A stretch of DNA of 64,000 bases from Endozoicomonas sp965199185. GTDB lineage: Bacteria > Pseudomonadota > Gammaproteobacteria > Pseudomonadales > Endozoicomonadaceae. Under the pieces are notes generated by a model. That model saw nothing but the letters and a program-made list of their open reading frames with translations, ran no database searches and was not told where the DNA came from. Below are positions 39,292-47,642 of the stretch, piece after piece (the first letter of the stretch is position 1; each line of letters starts with the position of its first letter). A program made the position numbers and the translations under genes. Location of the stretch: assembly GCA_965199185.1 (NCBI GenBank), contig CBDAQW010000032.1:1-64000 (forward strand). Direction: 5' to 3'.

Positions 39292-40233
39292 TTAAGAGGT
39301 TCTGGTCGTAAGCCATAATCCGCCAAAGATGCATATCGCTGCCAGAATATGATGTCCTTCAAGCGGCTCACCCAACATGGGTATTGCCAACATGGCTGCA
39401 AATACCGGAATCAAAAAAGTAAACACCGCCGCCTGGTTCGCCCCAAGCACCTTCACACCGTGATTCCAGGCAAGATAGGCAACCAGCGAAGGAAAAAGTA
39501 CAACATAGGTGATTAGTCCCAAAGTATCCGGGTTAACATCAAAGCCACCCTGCACAGTGAACTCCCAGAGATAAAACGGCGTTAGCATAATCACGCCCAT
39601 GAAAACCTGGACTGTCAGCAGCGTTACGCCTTCTACCGGCAAATAAAAGCGCTTTAGTAAAAGCGTATAAATCGCCCAGCAAAAGGTCGCAAACAACATC
39701 AACAAATCGCCTTTGCCAAAAGACAAACTACGAAGGTTTTCCATATCGCCCTGACTGAAAATCAGCAAAAGGCCGGGAACCGCCAGCAGCCCGCCGATGA
39801 TCTGGGTTTTCGGAGGAAAGATGCGTAGTAAAGGAATACTCAGCAACATACTGATGACAGGGAGAGCAGTCTGAATCAGCGCCAGATTAACCGCCTGAGT
39901 GCTTTGAGCCGCGAGATAAAGGAACGTATTGTATACGGTGATACTTAACAGAGACAGGAACAATAAACGCCATTTAAACGACCAGATAGTACGACGTTCT
40001 TTCCAAACTCGCCCACCACAAACCAACAATAAAATGCCCAGTGAAAAAGTCCATCGCCAGAAAGACATCGCTATAGGTGGAATGTCACCAACACTCATTC
40101 TACCAGCAACGTTATTACCCCCCCAGCAAAGCGTTGCAATAATAAGCCCGGTTATCGCTATTATTTTTTTATTAGAGTCTGCACTGTATTTATTATTAAG
40201 CCGTGCAAAAAATCGGCTGACCACCTCAGGCAT
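39292..40233 (-). CDS. DMT-superfamily (EamA) transporter
   Basis: A 313-residue inner membrane protein with ten hydrophobic segments in two EamA repeats (first from LIIATLCWGGNNVAGR, second from FGKGDLLMLFATFCWAIYTL). The family exports amino acids or other metabolites. ATG 40233 was chosen because AGAGG lies five bases upstream; an upstream in-frame codon adds eight residues. It lies next to the racemase gene, so a D-amino acid link is conceivable but unproven. Confidence 0.9.
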   Translation of the reverse strand: MPEVVSRFFARLNNKYSADSNKKIIAITGLIIATLCWGGNNVAGRMSVGDIPPIAMSFWRWTFSLGILLLVCGGRVWKERRTIWSFKWRLLFLSLLSITVYNTFLYLAAQSTQAVNLALIQTALPVISMLLSIPLLRIFPPKTQIIGGLLAVPGLLLIFSQGDMENLRSLSFGKGDLLMLFATFCWAIYTLLLKRFYLPVEGVTLLTVQVFMGVIMLTPFYLWEFTVQGGFDVNPDTLGLITYVVLFPSLVAYLAWNHGVKVLGANQAAVFTFLIPVFAAMLAIPMLGEPLEGHHILAAICIFGGLWLTTRTS

Positions 40234-40341
40234 CCTGACCTCTAGGACAGTAAACAAAGAGTCACTTTAACCAGAGGCAGGAAGATAAACAATGACGTTT
40301 AACCTATTAAGGGGAGCTGCAACGTAAACCCACCGAAAACT

Positions 40342-40405
40342 CCGTTCATCCTGAGGCTTGTCGAAGGATGCTGTGCAAGCACTTCGTCAGGCTCAGTGCG
40401 AACGG
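40342..40405. repeat. 64-bp REP-like inverted repeat, copy 1
   Basis: It contains CATCCTGAGGCTTGTCGAAG and, inverted, CTTCGTCAGGCTCAGTGCG. Copy 2 at 50881-50945 has the same layout. Such TTCGACAGGCTCAG palindromes are dispersed in many proteobacterial genomes. It lies between the DMT exporter start and the serA end. Confidence 0.75.
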
Positions 40406-40437
40406 TGGTCAGTTTTGTATACCACTCTCCTAAGCAT

Positions 40438-41667
40438 TTAATAAAGAATCCGGCAGCGAATAGTACCCTCTACACCTTTCAGCTTTTCCAGGGCTCGTTC
40501 ACTATAATCCGCTTCAACATCAATCACAACATAACCTACCAACTCATTGGTTTGCAGATACTGGCCACTGATGTTGATCTGATTCTCAGAGAAAATCTGG
40601 TTAATTTTACCCAGAACACCCGGAATATTTTCATGGATATGCAACAGGCGGTGTTTGCCGGGGTGAGCCGGTAATGCCACTTCAGGGAAGTTAACAGACG
40701 ACAGCGTCGTACCATTATCACTGTACATCACAAACTTTTCTGCGACTTCACGGCCAATATTCTGCTGTGCTTCTTGAGTGCTGCCGCCAATATGCGGCGT
40801 CAGTAGTACATTATCGATACCCCGAAGAGGGCTGATAAATTCATCATCATTACCCTTTGGTTCTTCCGGGAAAACGTCAATAGCAGCACCCAGCAACTTG
40901 CCACTATCAAGAGCAGCAGCCAGTGCCTGAATATCCACCACTGTGCCGCGGGCAGCATTAATCAGTATACTGCCGTCTTTCATACTGGCTAACTGTTCTT
41001 CACCGATCATCCATTGCGTTGCCGATGTTTCAGGTACATGAAGCGTGACAATGTCAGACATTTCGAGCAGTGTGTTAAGCTCACTTACCTGAGTGGCATT
41101 ACCCATTGGCAGTTTGGTTACTACGTCGTAGAAATAGACGTCCATGCCCAGAGATTCGGCCAAAATGCTCAGCTGACTACCAATACTTCCATAACCAACA
41201 ATACCGAGTTTTTTGTTACGGATTTCATAGGAGTCTTTCGCCGATTTCAGCCAGCCACCGCGATGCGCAACGGCGTTTTTCTCAGGAATACCTCTTAACA
41301 AAAGAATAGCTTCAGCAAGCACAAGTTCGGCAACTGAGCGGGTATTCGAGTAAGGCGCATTGAAAACAGGAATGCCCCGACGGGTAGCCGCCTGCAAATC
41401 GACCTGATTAGTGCCAATACAAAAACACCCAACAGCGCAGAGCTTCTTAGCTGCTTCAAAAATTTCTTCGGTCAGCTGAGTTCTCGAACGAATACCCACA
41501 AAATGAGCATTAGCGATACGCTCTTTTAAATCCTCTGCCGATAGCGCAGTGGTCACATAGTCAATGTTGACGTAGCCCTTAGCTTTCAGGATATCAACAG
41601 CAGATGAGTGAACTCCTTCGAGAAGAAGAAAACGAATTTTACTCTTATCCAGGGATATTTGAGGCAT
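40438..41667 (-). CDS. serA: D-3-phosphoglycerate dehydrogenase SerA
   Basis: The first step of serine synthesis. The 409-residue protein has the substrate domain (1-105), the NAD-binding motif VGYGSIGSQLS, the catalytic Arg in NAARGTVVD, Glu in DVFPEEP and His in TPHIGGST, and a C-terminal ACT domain (about 335-409) that gives serine feedback control, as in the E. coli type. SerB is at 19359-20585; serC is not in the window. Confidence 0.97.
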   Translation of the reverse strand: MPQISLDKSKIRFLLLEGVHSSAVDILKAKGYVNIDYVTTALSAEDLKERIANAHFVGIRSRTQLTEEIFEAAKKLCAVGCFCIGTNQVDLQAATRRGIPVFNAPYSNTRSVAELVLAEAILLLRGIPEKNAVAHRGGWLKSAKDSYEIRNKKLGIVGYGSIGSQLSILAESLGMDVYFYDVVTKLPMGNATQVSELNTLLEMSDIVTLHVPETSATQWMIGEEQLASMKDGSILINAARGTVVDIQALAAALDSGKLLGAAIDVFPEEPKGNDDEFISPLRGIDNVLLTPHIGGSTQEAQQNIGREVAEKFVMYSDNGTTLSSVNFPEVALPAHPGKHRLLHIHENIPGVLGKINQIFSENQINISGQYLQTNELVGYVVIDVEADYSERALEKLKGVEGTIRCRILY

Positions 41668-42107
41668 ATCAGACTCTGATTTGTTTTTATGGCATCACAG
41701 CTTCGGTTTACCAAGCAGGTTACACCTTTATATTTTCAGGCTTTCTACTGCCTTACAGAGCCAGTCGCTCGGAGCAAGGTCAGGAAGCGGTCTCGCATTC
41801 TATCATAGACTCTTTCTGGTTATCCCAAATATTTATCTCAAAAAAAGTGTGCCATAGATTCTCAGCACACAGCGGAGCGATCGAACCCAGCAACCAGGCC
41901 TGGTTAAAAAAGCACCTTCGTTCTATATACTCTTTACAGAGGAATTACCCGACTGCCCACTGTGTCAGGATATCCTGATAAATAGGTTACCAGTCTGTAC
42001 GAGTATTTTGGAAATATGATCTTTAATAAGCAAGTCAGTAAACACTCTGGCTGGCTTTTGGGGACAGCCTGTATAACTGAGCCTGTCGCAATAATAACAA
42101 GACGATA
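41668..42107. other. Gene-free stretch between serA and DUF4404
   Basis: 440 bp with no supported gene. A plus-strand open frame (41604-41978) begins inside serA antisense and has no family likeness. A 14-bp palindrome TCAGGATATCCTGA lies at about 41967-41980. The serA promoter should be here but I could not pick one with confidence. Confidence 0.6.
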
Positions 42108-42368
42108 TTAAATACCGATATTCGACAACGTATTAATCACTTGTCGTATAGCATGAGTCAAAGCAGGATGTTCTTCACTGAAACGAATCGCTTCTTTTTC
42201 CAGTTGTTCGTTATAACCCTGAAATGGAATTTCACCTTCAGCCTGAGCAACGGCTAGCTGGATTTCATCGGTGATTTGCCGGATACTGCCAGCAGTACAC
42301 TCGTCAACGGGCGCACCCTCCAACAGGTCGTGAAGACTTTGTATGTTGAGATGGAGTTCTTCTGACAT
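42108..42368 (-). CDS. DUF4404 family protein
   Basis: An 86-residue soluble helical protein; LHLNIQSLHDLLEG at the start and FSEEHPALTHAIRQVINTLS near the end match the DUF4404 family of marine gammaproteobacteria. Function unknown. It is divergent from the fumarylacetoacetate hydrolase family gene, with 83 bp between starts. Confidence 0.8.
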   Translation of the reverse strand: MSEELHLNIQSLHDLLEGAPVDECTAGSIRQITDEIQLAVAQAEGEIPFQGYNEQLEKEAIRFSEEHPALTHAIRQVINTLSNIGI

Positions 42369-42451
42369 GATATGCTCCTTACATGGAAAGCCTGTCTTTT
42401 ATGATAGTATTGTCTCCCCCCAATGATAAGGATTAATTATAAGGGCTTCCT

Positions 42452-43114
42452 ATGAAGTACAAACACCGTTGGATCAGTAGCGACGAGATCGACCTCCCTG
42501 TGGGGAAAGTGGTGTGCGTAGGTCGAAATTATGCAGCACATATTTCAGAACTTGGGAATGCTACGCCTGAAGCACCGGTTTTGTTTATCAAGCCCGTTAC
42601 TGCTTTAATGCCAATGGAGCAGGCAATCCCTCTACCTCGTGGCCTTGGTGAGGTTCATCACGAAGTTGAAATTGCATTACTCATCAAAATGCCTCTTAAA
42701 AATGCTACAGAAGAAACCTGTTCGGATGCTGTCTTGGCGGTCGGACTGGGGCTTGATCTGACACTGAGAGATCTGCAGGCTCAACAGAAAAATAAGGGGC
42801 TGCCCTGGGAGATTGCCAAGGCCTTTGATAACAGCAGCCCGATTTCCGGATTTGTCGCCAGAGAACATATTGGGCCGTTCAATAGCATCACTTTTAGCCT
42901 TTCTGTGAATGATGAACTAAGGCAACAGGGGCATTCTTCTCAGATGATGACATCCATTCCAAAATTACTGAGTTATGCCAGCCGCTTTTTCACCCTGATG
43001 CCCGGTGATATTGTCCTGACTGGCACTCCTGAAGGGGTAGCACCGCTTAAACCAGGCGATAACATCCGACTCGAACTGAATAATCTTTTCACTATAAAAA
43101 CCCGTTGTCGCTAA
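42452..43114 (+). CDS. Fumarylacetoacetate hydrolase (FAH) family enzyme, YcgM-like
   Basis: A 220-residue single-domain FAH protein. Family motifs: VVCVGRNYAAHISELGN, the metal-binding Glu pair in GEVHHEVEIALLI, an Asp in GLDLTLRDLQ, KAFDNSSPISGF, and the C-terminal TGTPEGVAPLKPGD. Members hydrolyse or tautomerise 3-oxo acids (acylpyruvase, oxaloacetate tautomerase). The exact substrate cannot be read from sequence. Confidence 0.92.
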   Translation: MKYKHRWISSDEIDLPVGKVVCVGRNYAAHISELGNATPEAPVLFIKPVTALMPMEQAIPLPRGLGEVHHEVEIALLIKMPLKNATEETCSDAVLAVGLGLDLTLRDLQAQQKNKGLPWEIAKAFDNSSPISGFVAREHIGPFNSITFSLSVNDELRQQGHSSQMMTSIPKLLSYASRFFTLMPGDIVLTGTPEGVAPLKPGDNIRLELNNLFTIKTRCR

Positions 43115-43172
43115 AGTCCCGGCAACTTAGCCCAGATATTGTTTATATAAAAACTGTATTCCGGGTTACTCC

Positions 43173-43583
43173 ATGACAAAACAACAGGGTAAAACATCAA
43201 CAGGTCTACATATTCTGGTAGCTGAAGATAATAAAGTTAATCAGATGGTAACCAATAAGCTTCTGGAAAAACTTGGCCACACCTGTGCTATTGCCGAAGA
43301 CGGTCAGAAATGTCTGGATATGCTGGCAACTGGCGACTTTGACCTGGTGCTGATGGACTGTGTGATGCCCAATATGGACGGACTGGAAGCCACTCGCCAG
43401 ATCCGGGCATCCGGTAATACTCAGCTCCCCATCATCGCCGTTACTGCCAATGCTTTCAGCTCCGATCAGCAAGACTGCATCGATGCTGGTATGGATGACT
43501 ACATCGATAAGCCTATTGACATGAATCGCATGGCTGCGCTGCTGGAACAATGGGCTAAAAGGCTAGGTAAGCTGAAGAGGTGA
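43173..43583 (+). CDS. Stand-alone response regulator receiver domain
   Basis: A 136-residue protein made of one receiver domain: acidic pair in VAEDNKVNQMV, phospho-acceptor Asp in DLVLMDCVMPNMDGLEATR, the Thr in AVTANAF and Lys in YIDKPID. The VNQMV..LLEKLGH wording is that of receiver domains detached from hybrid histidine kinases. No output domain and no kinase gene nearby, so it would act by protein contact. Confidence 0.9.
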   Translation: MTKQQGKTSTGLHILVAEDNKVNQMVTNKLLEKLGHTCAIAEDGQKCLDMLATGDFDLVLMDCVMPNMDGLEATRQIRASGNTQLPIIAVTANAFSSDQQDCIDAGMDDYIDKPIDMNRMAALLEQWAKRLGKLKR

Positions 43584-43909
43584 TTGAACTCCCTCTCTTT
43601 TCTCAGAAGGTTGATTGCCAGAACTCTGGCATCAAATTAAATCCTATTGACCAATTCATCAATTCAATATTAAACACGACGTACGACGTACGTCATATGC
43701 CGCCTTTAACGCTACCGATCAAATCAAAGCATTAGCTCCTTATCTGAACTATATGCATCAGAAAATTTAATAAAAATTTTATTTTGCGCATTTATGGGAT
43801 AGCACCTATTATTTCGAGCTAATGGCTGATCAACTGATAGTTGTCGTTTATAACAACTATCTAACTACTTCCATATTAATACCACTTTACTTTTAAGCTG
43901 TGAATTTAG
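43584..43909. other. AT-rich gene-free stretch upstream of the RING gene
   Basis: 326 bp with no supported gene. It contains GACGTAC twice in tandem followed by GTC (43678-43694, a palindromic arrangement) that could be a regulator site, and from 43770 on it turns strongly AT-rich, marking the left edge of the AT-rich RING-protein block. Confidence 0.5.
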
Positions 43910-45619
43910 ATGGCGAAGTATAAATTTATGTCGGGCAGTATAATTTTCATCAGAAGAAGTGCATCGATCTTTTTGTTTACCCTGTATGTGTTCACACTTA
44001 ACTTTTGTACAGAAACAAATGCCTCACCTTCTATTCACATTGATAATTATCAGCTTGGTTATGAATCAGGAACAGCCGTCAAGATAAATGAAAATTGCTT
44101 TTTATTCGAAAACCTGTCTCTTTCTGATATATATTCCCCTCTAAAGGGGCTTGCCTATGGTATAGCATTTAGCTCTGCACTTTCATTTATTTCTTACAAA
44201 GCAGGAGTATCACTTAATAAAAATCCTTCAAATAGCTTTTTAATAAAGTCGCTCTTCTTTTTAAGTGCATTCATATATTGCGATGCCTTTTTATCAAAGC
44301 TGTATTACGACATTAAATTAGCATTTAATTGTTTAACAATTGACTCAACAACTACCTATCTTATATTTTTCGCCTCCGTTATTAGTTTTCATCAAGCAGG
44401 TATTAACCAACCAAGATCATTTAATCCTAATAGTATGCTGAGCAAGATAATTACACCATACAGTTTGATATTAATACCTGTCGCTCATCTGGCTTTGAAA
44501 GCATGGAATAGCTTTTCATCAAGCACAAACTATAATTCCAACCAAAAATTGGGCTTATCAGGTGATATAGCTAATAATTTTGAAATTAGCATTCAAAACA
44601 AAAGAAACTACTCTAGTTATATCATTAACAGACTCATCATAAATCAAACACAAACTGATACCTATCCGTCATACGATAACCAATCAGACGATTGGTCAGA
44701 CGATCAATCAAACAATCAAAATGCATATCGCTCACTTGCTTTAGTCATGGATGAACACGACATCAAGTATTTACAGCTCACCCCTCAACCTATCTACTTT
44801 TCTCACAACAATAACATTGAAATAACAAATGATAGCGTTAACATATTTATTTATTTAAAGTTCACAAAAAATTCAAACGACAAAAAACTACCACACTTTT
44901 TGAAAGCCACAATAAAAAGCCCTGGTTTGAGCAATTCAAATTTATTGCTAACATTATTTTCCAATCAGCATACTCTTACTAATTCTGTCAGAAGTATTTT
45001 AGAGCCTGACATCATTAATGCTATTTCAAACAATATAAAAACCACATTCGGGAATAATACAATAAGTATAATAAATACCACCTTGAGCAATGACATACCA
45101 GAAAATGTAGCAACTATTGATAATTCAACACTTGGGTCATTATCTATTACGCTTGGTGATGATGATACTGCACCGTATTTCATATGGAATAATCACGATC
45201 ATTCACTGTCTTTCCACTCAGTTTGCGAAGATGAAAATGGATGCATCGCTAATACGTACAAAATACCAGAGTCCATCAGTAAAACAGTGATCAATTTTTC
45301 CACTGGACTGCTGTATATATACGGTACCAGACTAACCCAGTATCTGGGTGAAAAACTACTCTCAGGGCAGTATATTATACATAAAGGGTTTACCACGCCA
45401 AAAGATACCGATCCTAAATGTGGTGTTTGTTATACAAAAGATAATATTAATGGCCTTCCCTGTACCGGTAAACACCCAATTTGCGAAAGCTGCCTCAGCA
45501 TGTTAATTAAAACCAAACAGATTGATCGCACGAAAGACCAAGCATTAATATCCAACATATTATCATCTTCCATAAAATGCCCTTTCTGCAGAGATGAGAT
45601 TACTTTCAGTATTTGGTAA
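43910..45619 (+). CDS. Exported multi-spanning membrane protein with C-terminal RING finger
   Basis: A 569-residue protein. N-terminus: a signal or anchor (about 7-40, SIFLFTLYVFTLNFC). Then four hydrophobic segments at about 80-205 and a long Asn/Ser-rich middle. The C-terminus carries a canonical C3HC4 RING: C504, C507, C518, H522, C525, C528, C557, C560 (spacing C-x2-C-x10-C-x3-H-x2-C-x2-C-x28-C-x2-C). RING fingers are the E2-binding module of eukaryotic ubiquitin ligases and, in bacteria, mark host-directed effectors. Base composition is far more AT-rich than neighbours, suggesting transfer. A related gene without RING follows. E3 activity is inference. Start ATG 43910 or 43928. Confidence 0.8.
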   Translation: MAKYKFMSGSIIFIRRSASIFLFTLYVFTLNFCTETNASPSIHIDNYQLGYESGTAVKINENCFLFENLSLSDIYSPLKGLAYGIAFSSALSFISYKAGVSLNKNPSNSFLIKSLFFLSAFIYCDAFLSKLYYDIKLAFNCLTIDSTTTYLIFFASVISFHQAGINQPRSFNPNSMLSKIITPYSLILIPVAHLALKAWNSFSSSTNYNSNQKLGLSGDIANNFEISIQNKRNYSSYIINRLIINQTQTDTYPSYDNQSDDWSDDQSNNQNAYRSLALVMDEHDIKYLQLTPQPIYFSHNNNIEITNDSVNIFIYLKFTKNSNDKKLPHFLKATIKSPGLSNSNLLLTLFSNQHTLTNSVRSILEPDIINAISNNIKTTFGNNTISIINTTLSNDIPENVATIDNSTLGSLSITLGDDDTAPYFIWNNHDHSLSFHSVCEDENGCIANTYKIPESISKTVINFSTGLLYIYGTRLTQYLGEKLLSGQYIIHKGFTTPKDTDPKCGVCYTKDNINGLPCTGKHPICESCLSMLIKTKQIDRTKDQALISNILSSSIKCPFCRDEITFSIW

Positions 45620-45622
45620 TAA

Positions 45623-45746
45623 AACCCGATGTGTGACTTTTATCTCGTAGGTTGCCAATCCATGGCTTATGGGTTCTGTACAGTCCCTGTACGGGATCCA
45701 CGTGGCATGGATAGCCATGTTGAAATTAAAAGTCACACATCGGGTT
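45623..45746. mobile_element. 124-bp MITE-like element with 20-bp TIRs and 5-bp duplication
   Basis: The left arm AACCCGATGTGTGACTTTTA (45623-45642) is the exact reverse complement of 45727-45746. AATAA precedes the element (45618-45622) and follows it (45747-45751). No coding capacity; the centre has weaker internal complementarity (ATCCATGG with CATGGAT). The left duplication overlaps the stop codon of the RING gene, so insertion occurred exactly at that gene's end. Confidence 0.85.
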
Positions 45747-45767
45747 AATAAATTAACTGGGAATATT

Positions 45768-47003
45768 ATGCAGCGATTAGTTTACTTTTTAATATTAATA
45801 TTTTCCGTGCACTGTGCAGCAATGGAAAATATAGATGAATCTATTCTCGCTACATTTGAAAATGAAATACATCTAAAGCCATCACACAGTACAAATACAT
45901 TATTTAACAAAGAATTAATGTCAGATGATGATTATACTCATCCTCTAACAACCAAGGATGATATTGAAGAAAGCTCTTATTATTTAATTGACTTTCTTAA
46001 CCAGCCTGTCACAACAGTGGCAAAAATTCCGGCACAGGCATTCAATTATGCGTTATGGCTATTAAATTACGGCTTCTCAATTTATAGCGACTATAGCGCT
46101 GTATTCCAACTTGCTAATTTTGCAAAAGAAAAAATTAGCCAGGTTAATAATGGAACTTACAACACTACTTTCTCACTAAAAAGCCAAGAGTCAGAAAATG
46201 GTACATTATTAAATTGCTTTTTTCATCATAGATTGAAAAACTGTTCTTATTCAGCTTACACCAATGCCCTCGTAACAAGTGTGTTAACAATAACCAATCT
46301 TGCAATTAATTACATAATCTACAGGCATAGAGGAATAAACAGACCATCACCTTGGCTAGTTGGAGCTGGTATAGCCAGCATGAGTGCTATGACAGCCTGG
46401 CTGGAATTCTCACCAACCATTTTCATGTCAATTCAGCTCTTAAAAGTCATTTTCCTGGCGACTAATCAATACGATATATTGTTGAGGCTTAGTAGACCTT
46501 CCTATATGGTGTATTCATCCATCCATTTTACAGGTGCTATTCAATATGCAGTTTCTTTATACGATTCTGGATATATCAGTTATGCTTACAACACTGATAC
46601 AGCGAGATTATTACTTAGCCTTACCATTTCTAGTTCTGTGATAGTTAATTACATTAATAACATTGCAACAAGCGAACAACTTCTCATATTTACTGGCTTT
46701 GGATTTCAGCACTATTTACTATCCGCTTTTGCTGCATTATATGGAACACAGAATGATCAACCATTTCTACACCACCATGTTGTTGCTATTTATGGAGCTA
46801 CTTTATTTAACTCTGTATTTCCTATTGCAGGAATTCCGAACCCGTTATCTTTTATCACCTTTATGTCTATTTTTATATTAAGATACGCCCATCATACAAT
46901 GCGTTATTTACCTGATGTAGTTGAAGGCTTCAATCCGATAGAATATCTTATCCACTCTATTGCGATACCGTCAGTGCAATTATTAAATATGCGGCTTCAT
47001 TAA
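45768..47003 (+). CDS. Exported multi-spanning membrane protein related to the RING protein
   Basis: A 411-residue protein with a signal peptide (MQRLVYFLILIFSVHCAA) and about six hydrophobic segments. It shares with the upstream RING protein a hydrophobic segment followed by a Gly-Ile-Asn-x-Pro turn (YRHRGINRPSPW here, FHQAGINQPRSF there) and a second hydrophobic segment ending near a Trp, suggesting common descent. It has no RING. The ATG 45768 was chosen for the signal peptide; the longer frame begins inside the MITE-like element. AT-rich like its partner. Function unknown. Confidence 0.7.
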   Translation: MQRLVYFLILIFSVHCAAMENIDESILATFENEIHLKPSHSTNTLFNKELMSDDDYTHPLTTKDDIEESSYYLIDFLNQPVTTVAKIPAQAFNYALWLLNYGFSIYSDYSAVFQLANFAKEKISQVNNGTYNTTFSLKSQESENGTLLNCFFHHRLKNCSYSAYTNALVTSVLTITNLAINYIIYRHRGINRPSPWLVGAGIASMSAMTAWLEFSPTIFMSIQLLKVIFLATNQYDILLRLSRPSYMVYSSIHFTGAIQYAVSLYDSGYISYAYNTDTARLLLSLTISSSVIVNYINNIATSEQLLIFTGFGFQHYLLSAFAALYGTQNDQPFLHHHVVAIYGATLFNSVFPIAGIPNPLSFITFMSIFILRYAHHTMRYLPDVVEGFNPIEYLIHSIAIPSVQLLNMRLH

Positions 47004-47029
47004 CATGTTTAAGCTTGGATCCCTGCCCA

Positions 47030-47165
47030 TGAGATTGTCGCAAAAGGTGGACTTAAACAGAAAGACGTTGATAATCCGAAAGATTGCCGATGAATGAGGC
47101 TTCCGGCTCTACTCTTTGCTGCAAACTCTTTTAGAATCACCGGCAAAGCGTTTTGCGACAGCCTC
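47030..47165. repeat. 136-bp inverted-repeat-bounded remnant
   Basis: The left end GAGATTGTCGCAAAA (47030-47044) and right end TTTTGCGACAGCCTC (47151-47165) are inverted repeats with two mismatches; GAGGCTGTCGCAAAA is a common end sequence of several IS families. No transposase is left. Direct repeats GCTTGGAT occur at 47012-47019 and 47170-47177 but not tight against the ends. Confidence 0.5.
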
Positions 47166-47206
47166 TTATGCTTGGATGACGACGGTCAGTAGCTAACCTT
47201 ATGAAA

Positions 47207-47602
47207 TCATATATTTCTAACCTTTATGGTTTTCCCTCCATCATCCAGCGCAACAAAGACCATGCTGGTGTCGGTGAGCTTCACCCATTCATCGCCTGTT
47301 TCAATCCAGGCTTCTACCACCACTTTAATTGACGTTCTTCCTTTTTCAGCAACACGGGTAAACAAACCGATAAGATCACCCTGTTGCAATGGTCTGAGAA
47401 AGCTCATAGCACCAATCCCCACTGTCACTACACGAGCGCCTCCAGACTCCTTACGTGCACGAACTTCACCTGCCTGATCAAGATGCAAAGCCACCCACCC
47501 GGCAAATACATCGCCCATTGAATTAATTGAGCGATGATCTGCCAACACCTTCAAAGTCAATTCTCCCTGAGGGGCTGGCCTGCTGTCCTCATTAATGTCC
47601 AT
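47207..47602 (-). CDS. Acyl-CoA thioesterase, YciA-like hotdog protein
   Basis: A 131-residue hotdog-fold thioesterase: MADxNxxGDVFGG-type motif as SINSMGDVFAGWVALHLDQAG, then VTVGIGAMSFLRPLQQGD and KTSIKVVVEAW-like strand. AAGGAGT precedes the ATG. It lies 40 bp after the TRAP large permease gene on the same strand and may be cotranscribed, though no functional link is known. Confidence 0.88.
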   Translation of the reverse strand: MDINEDSRPAPQGELTLKVLADHRSINSMGDVFAGWVALHLDQAGEVRARKESGGARVVTVGIGAMSFLRPLQQGDLIGLFTRVAEKGRTSIKVVVEAWIETGDEWVKLTDTSMVFVALDDGGKTIKVRNI

Positions 47603-47642
47603 GATACTACTCCTTTTGTTTTTATTATTTTGTTTTCATGAA

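Noticed and set aside
41604..41978. 124-codon plus-strand frame upstream of and overlapping serA antisense
   Set aside because: It starts inside the serA coding region on the opposite strand, has no ribosome site and no recognisable domain.
43910..47003. Toxin-antitoxin or phage-defence pair
   Set aside because: Signal peptides, multiple membrane segments and a RING finger fit an exported host-directed protein better; no nuclease or antitoxin-like features.
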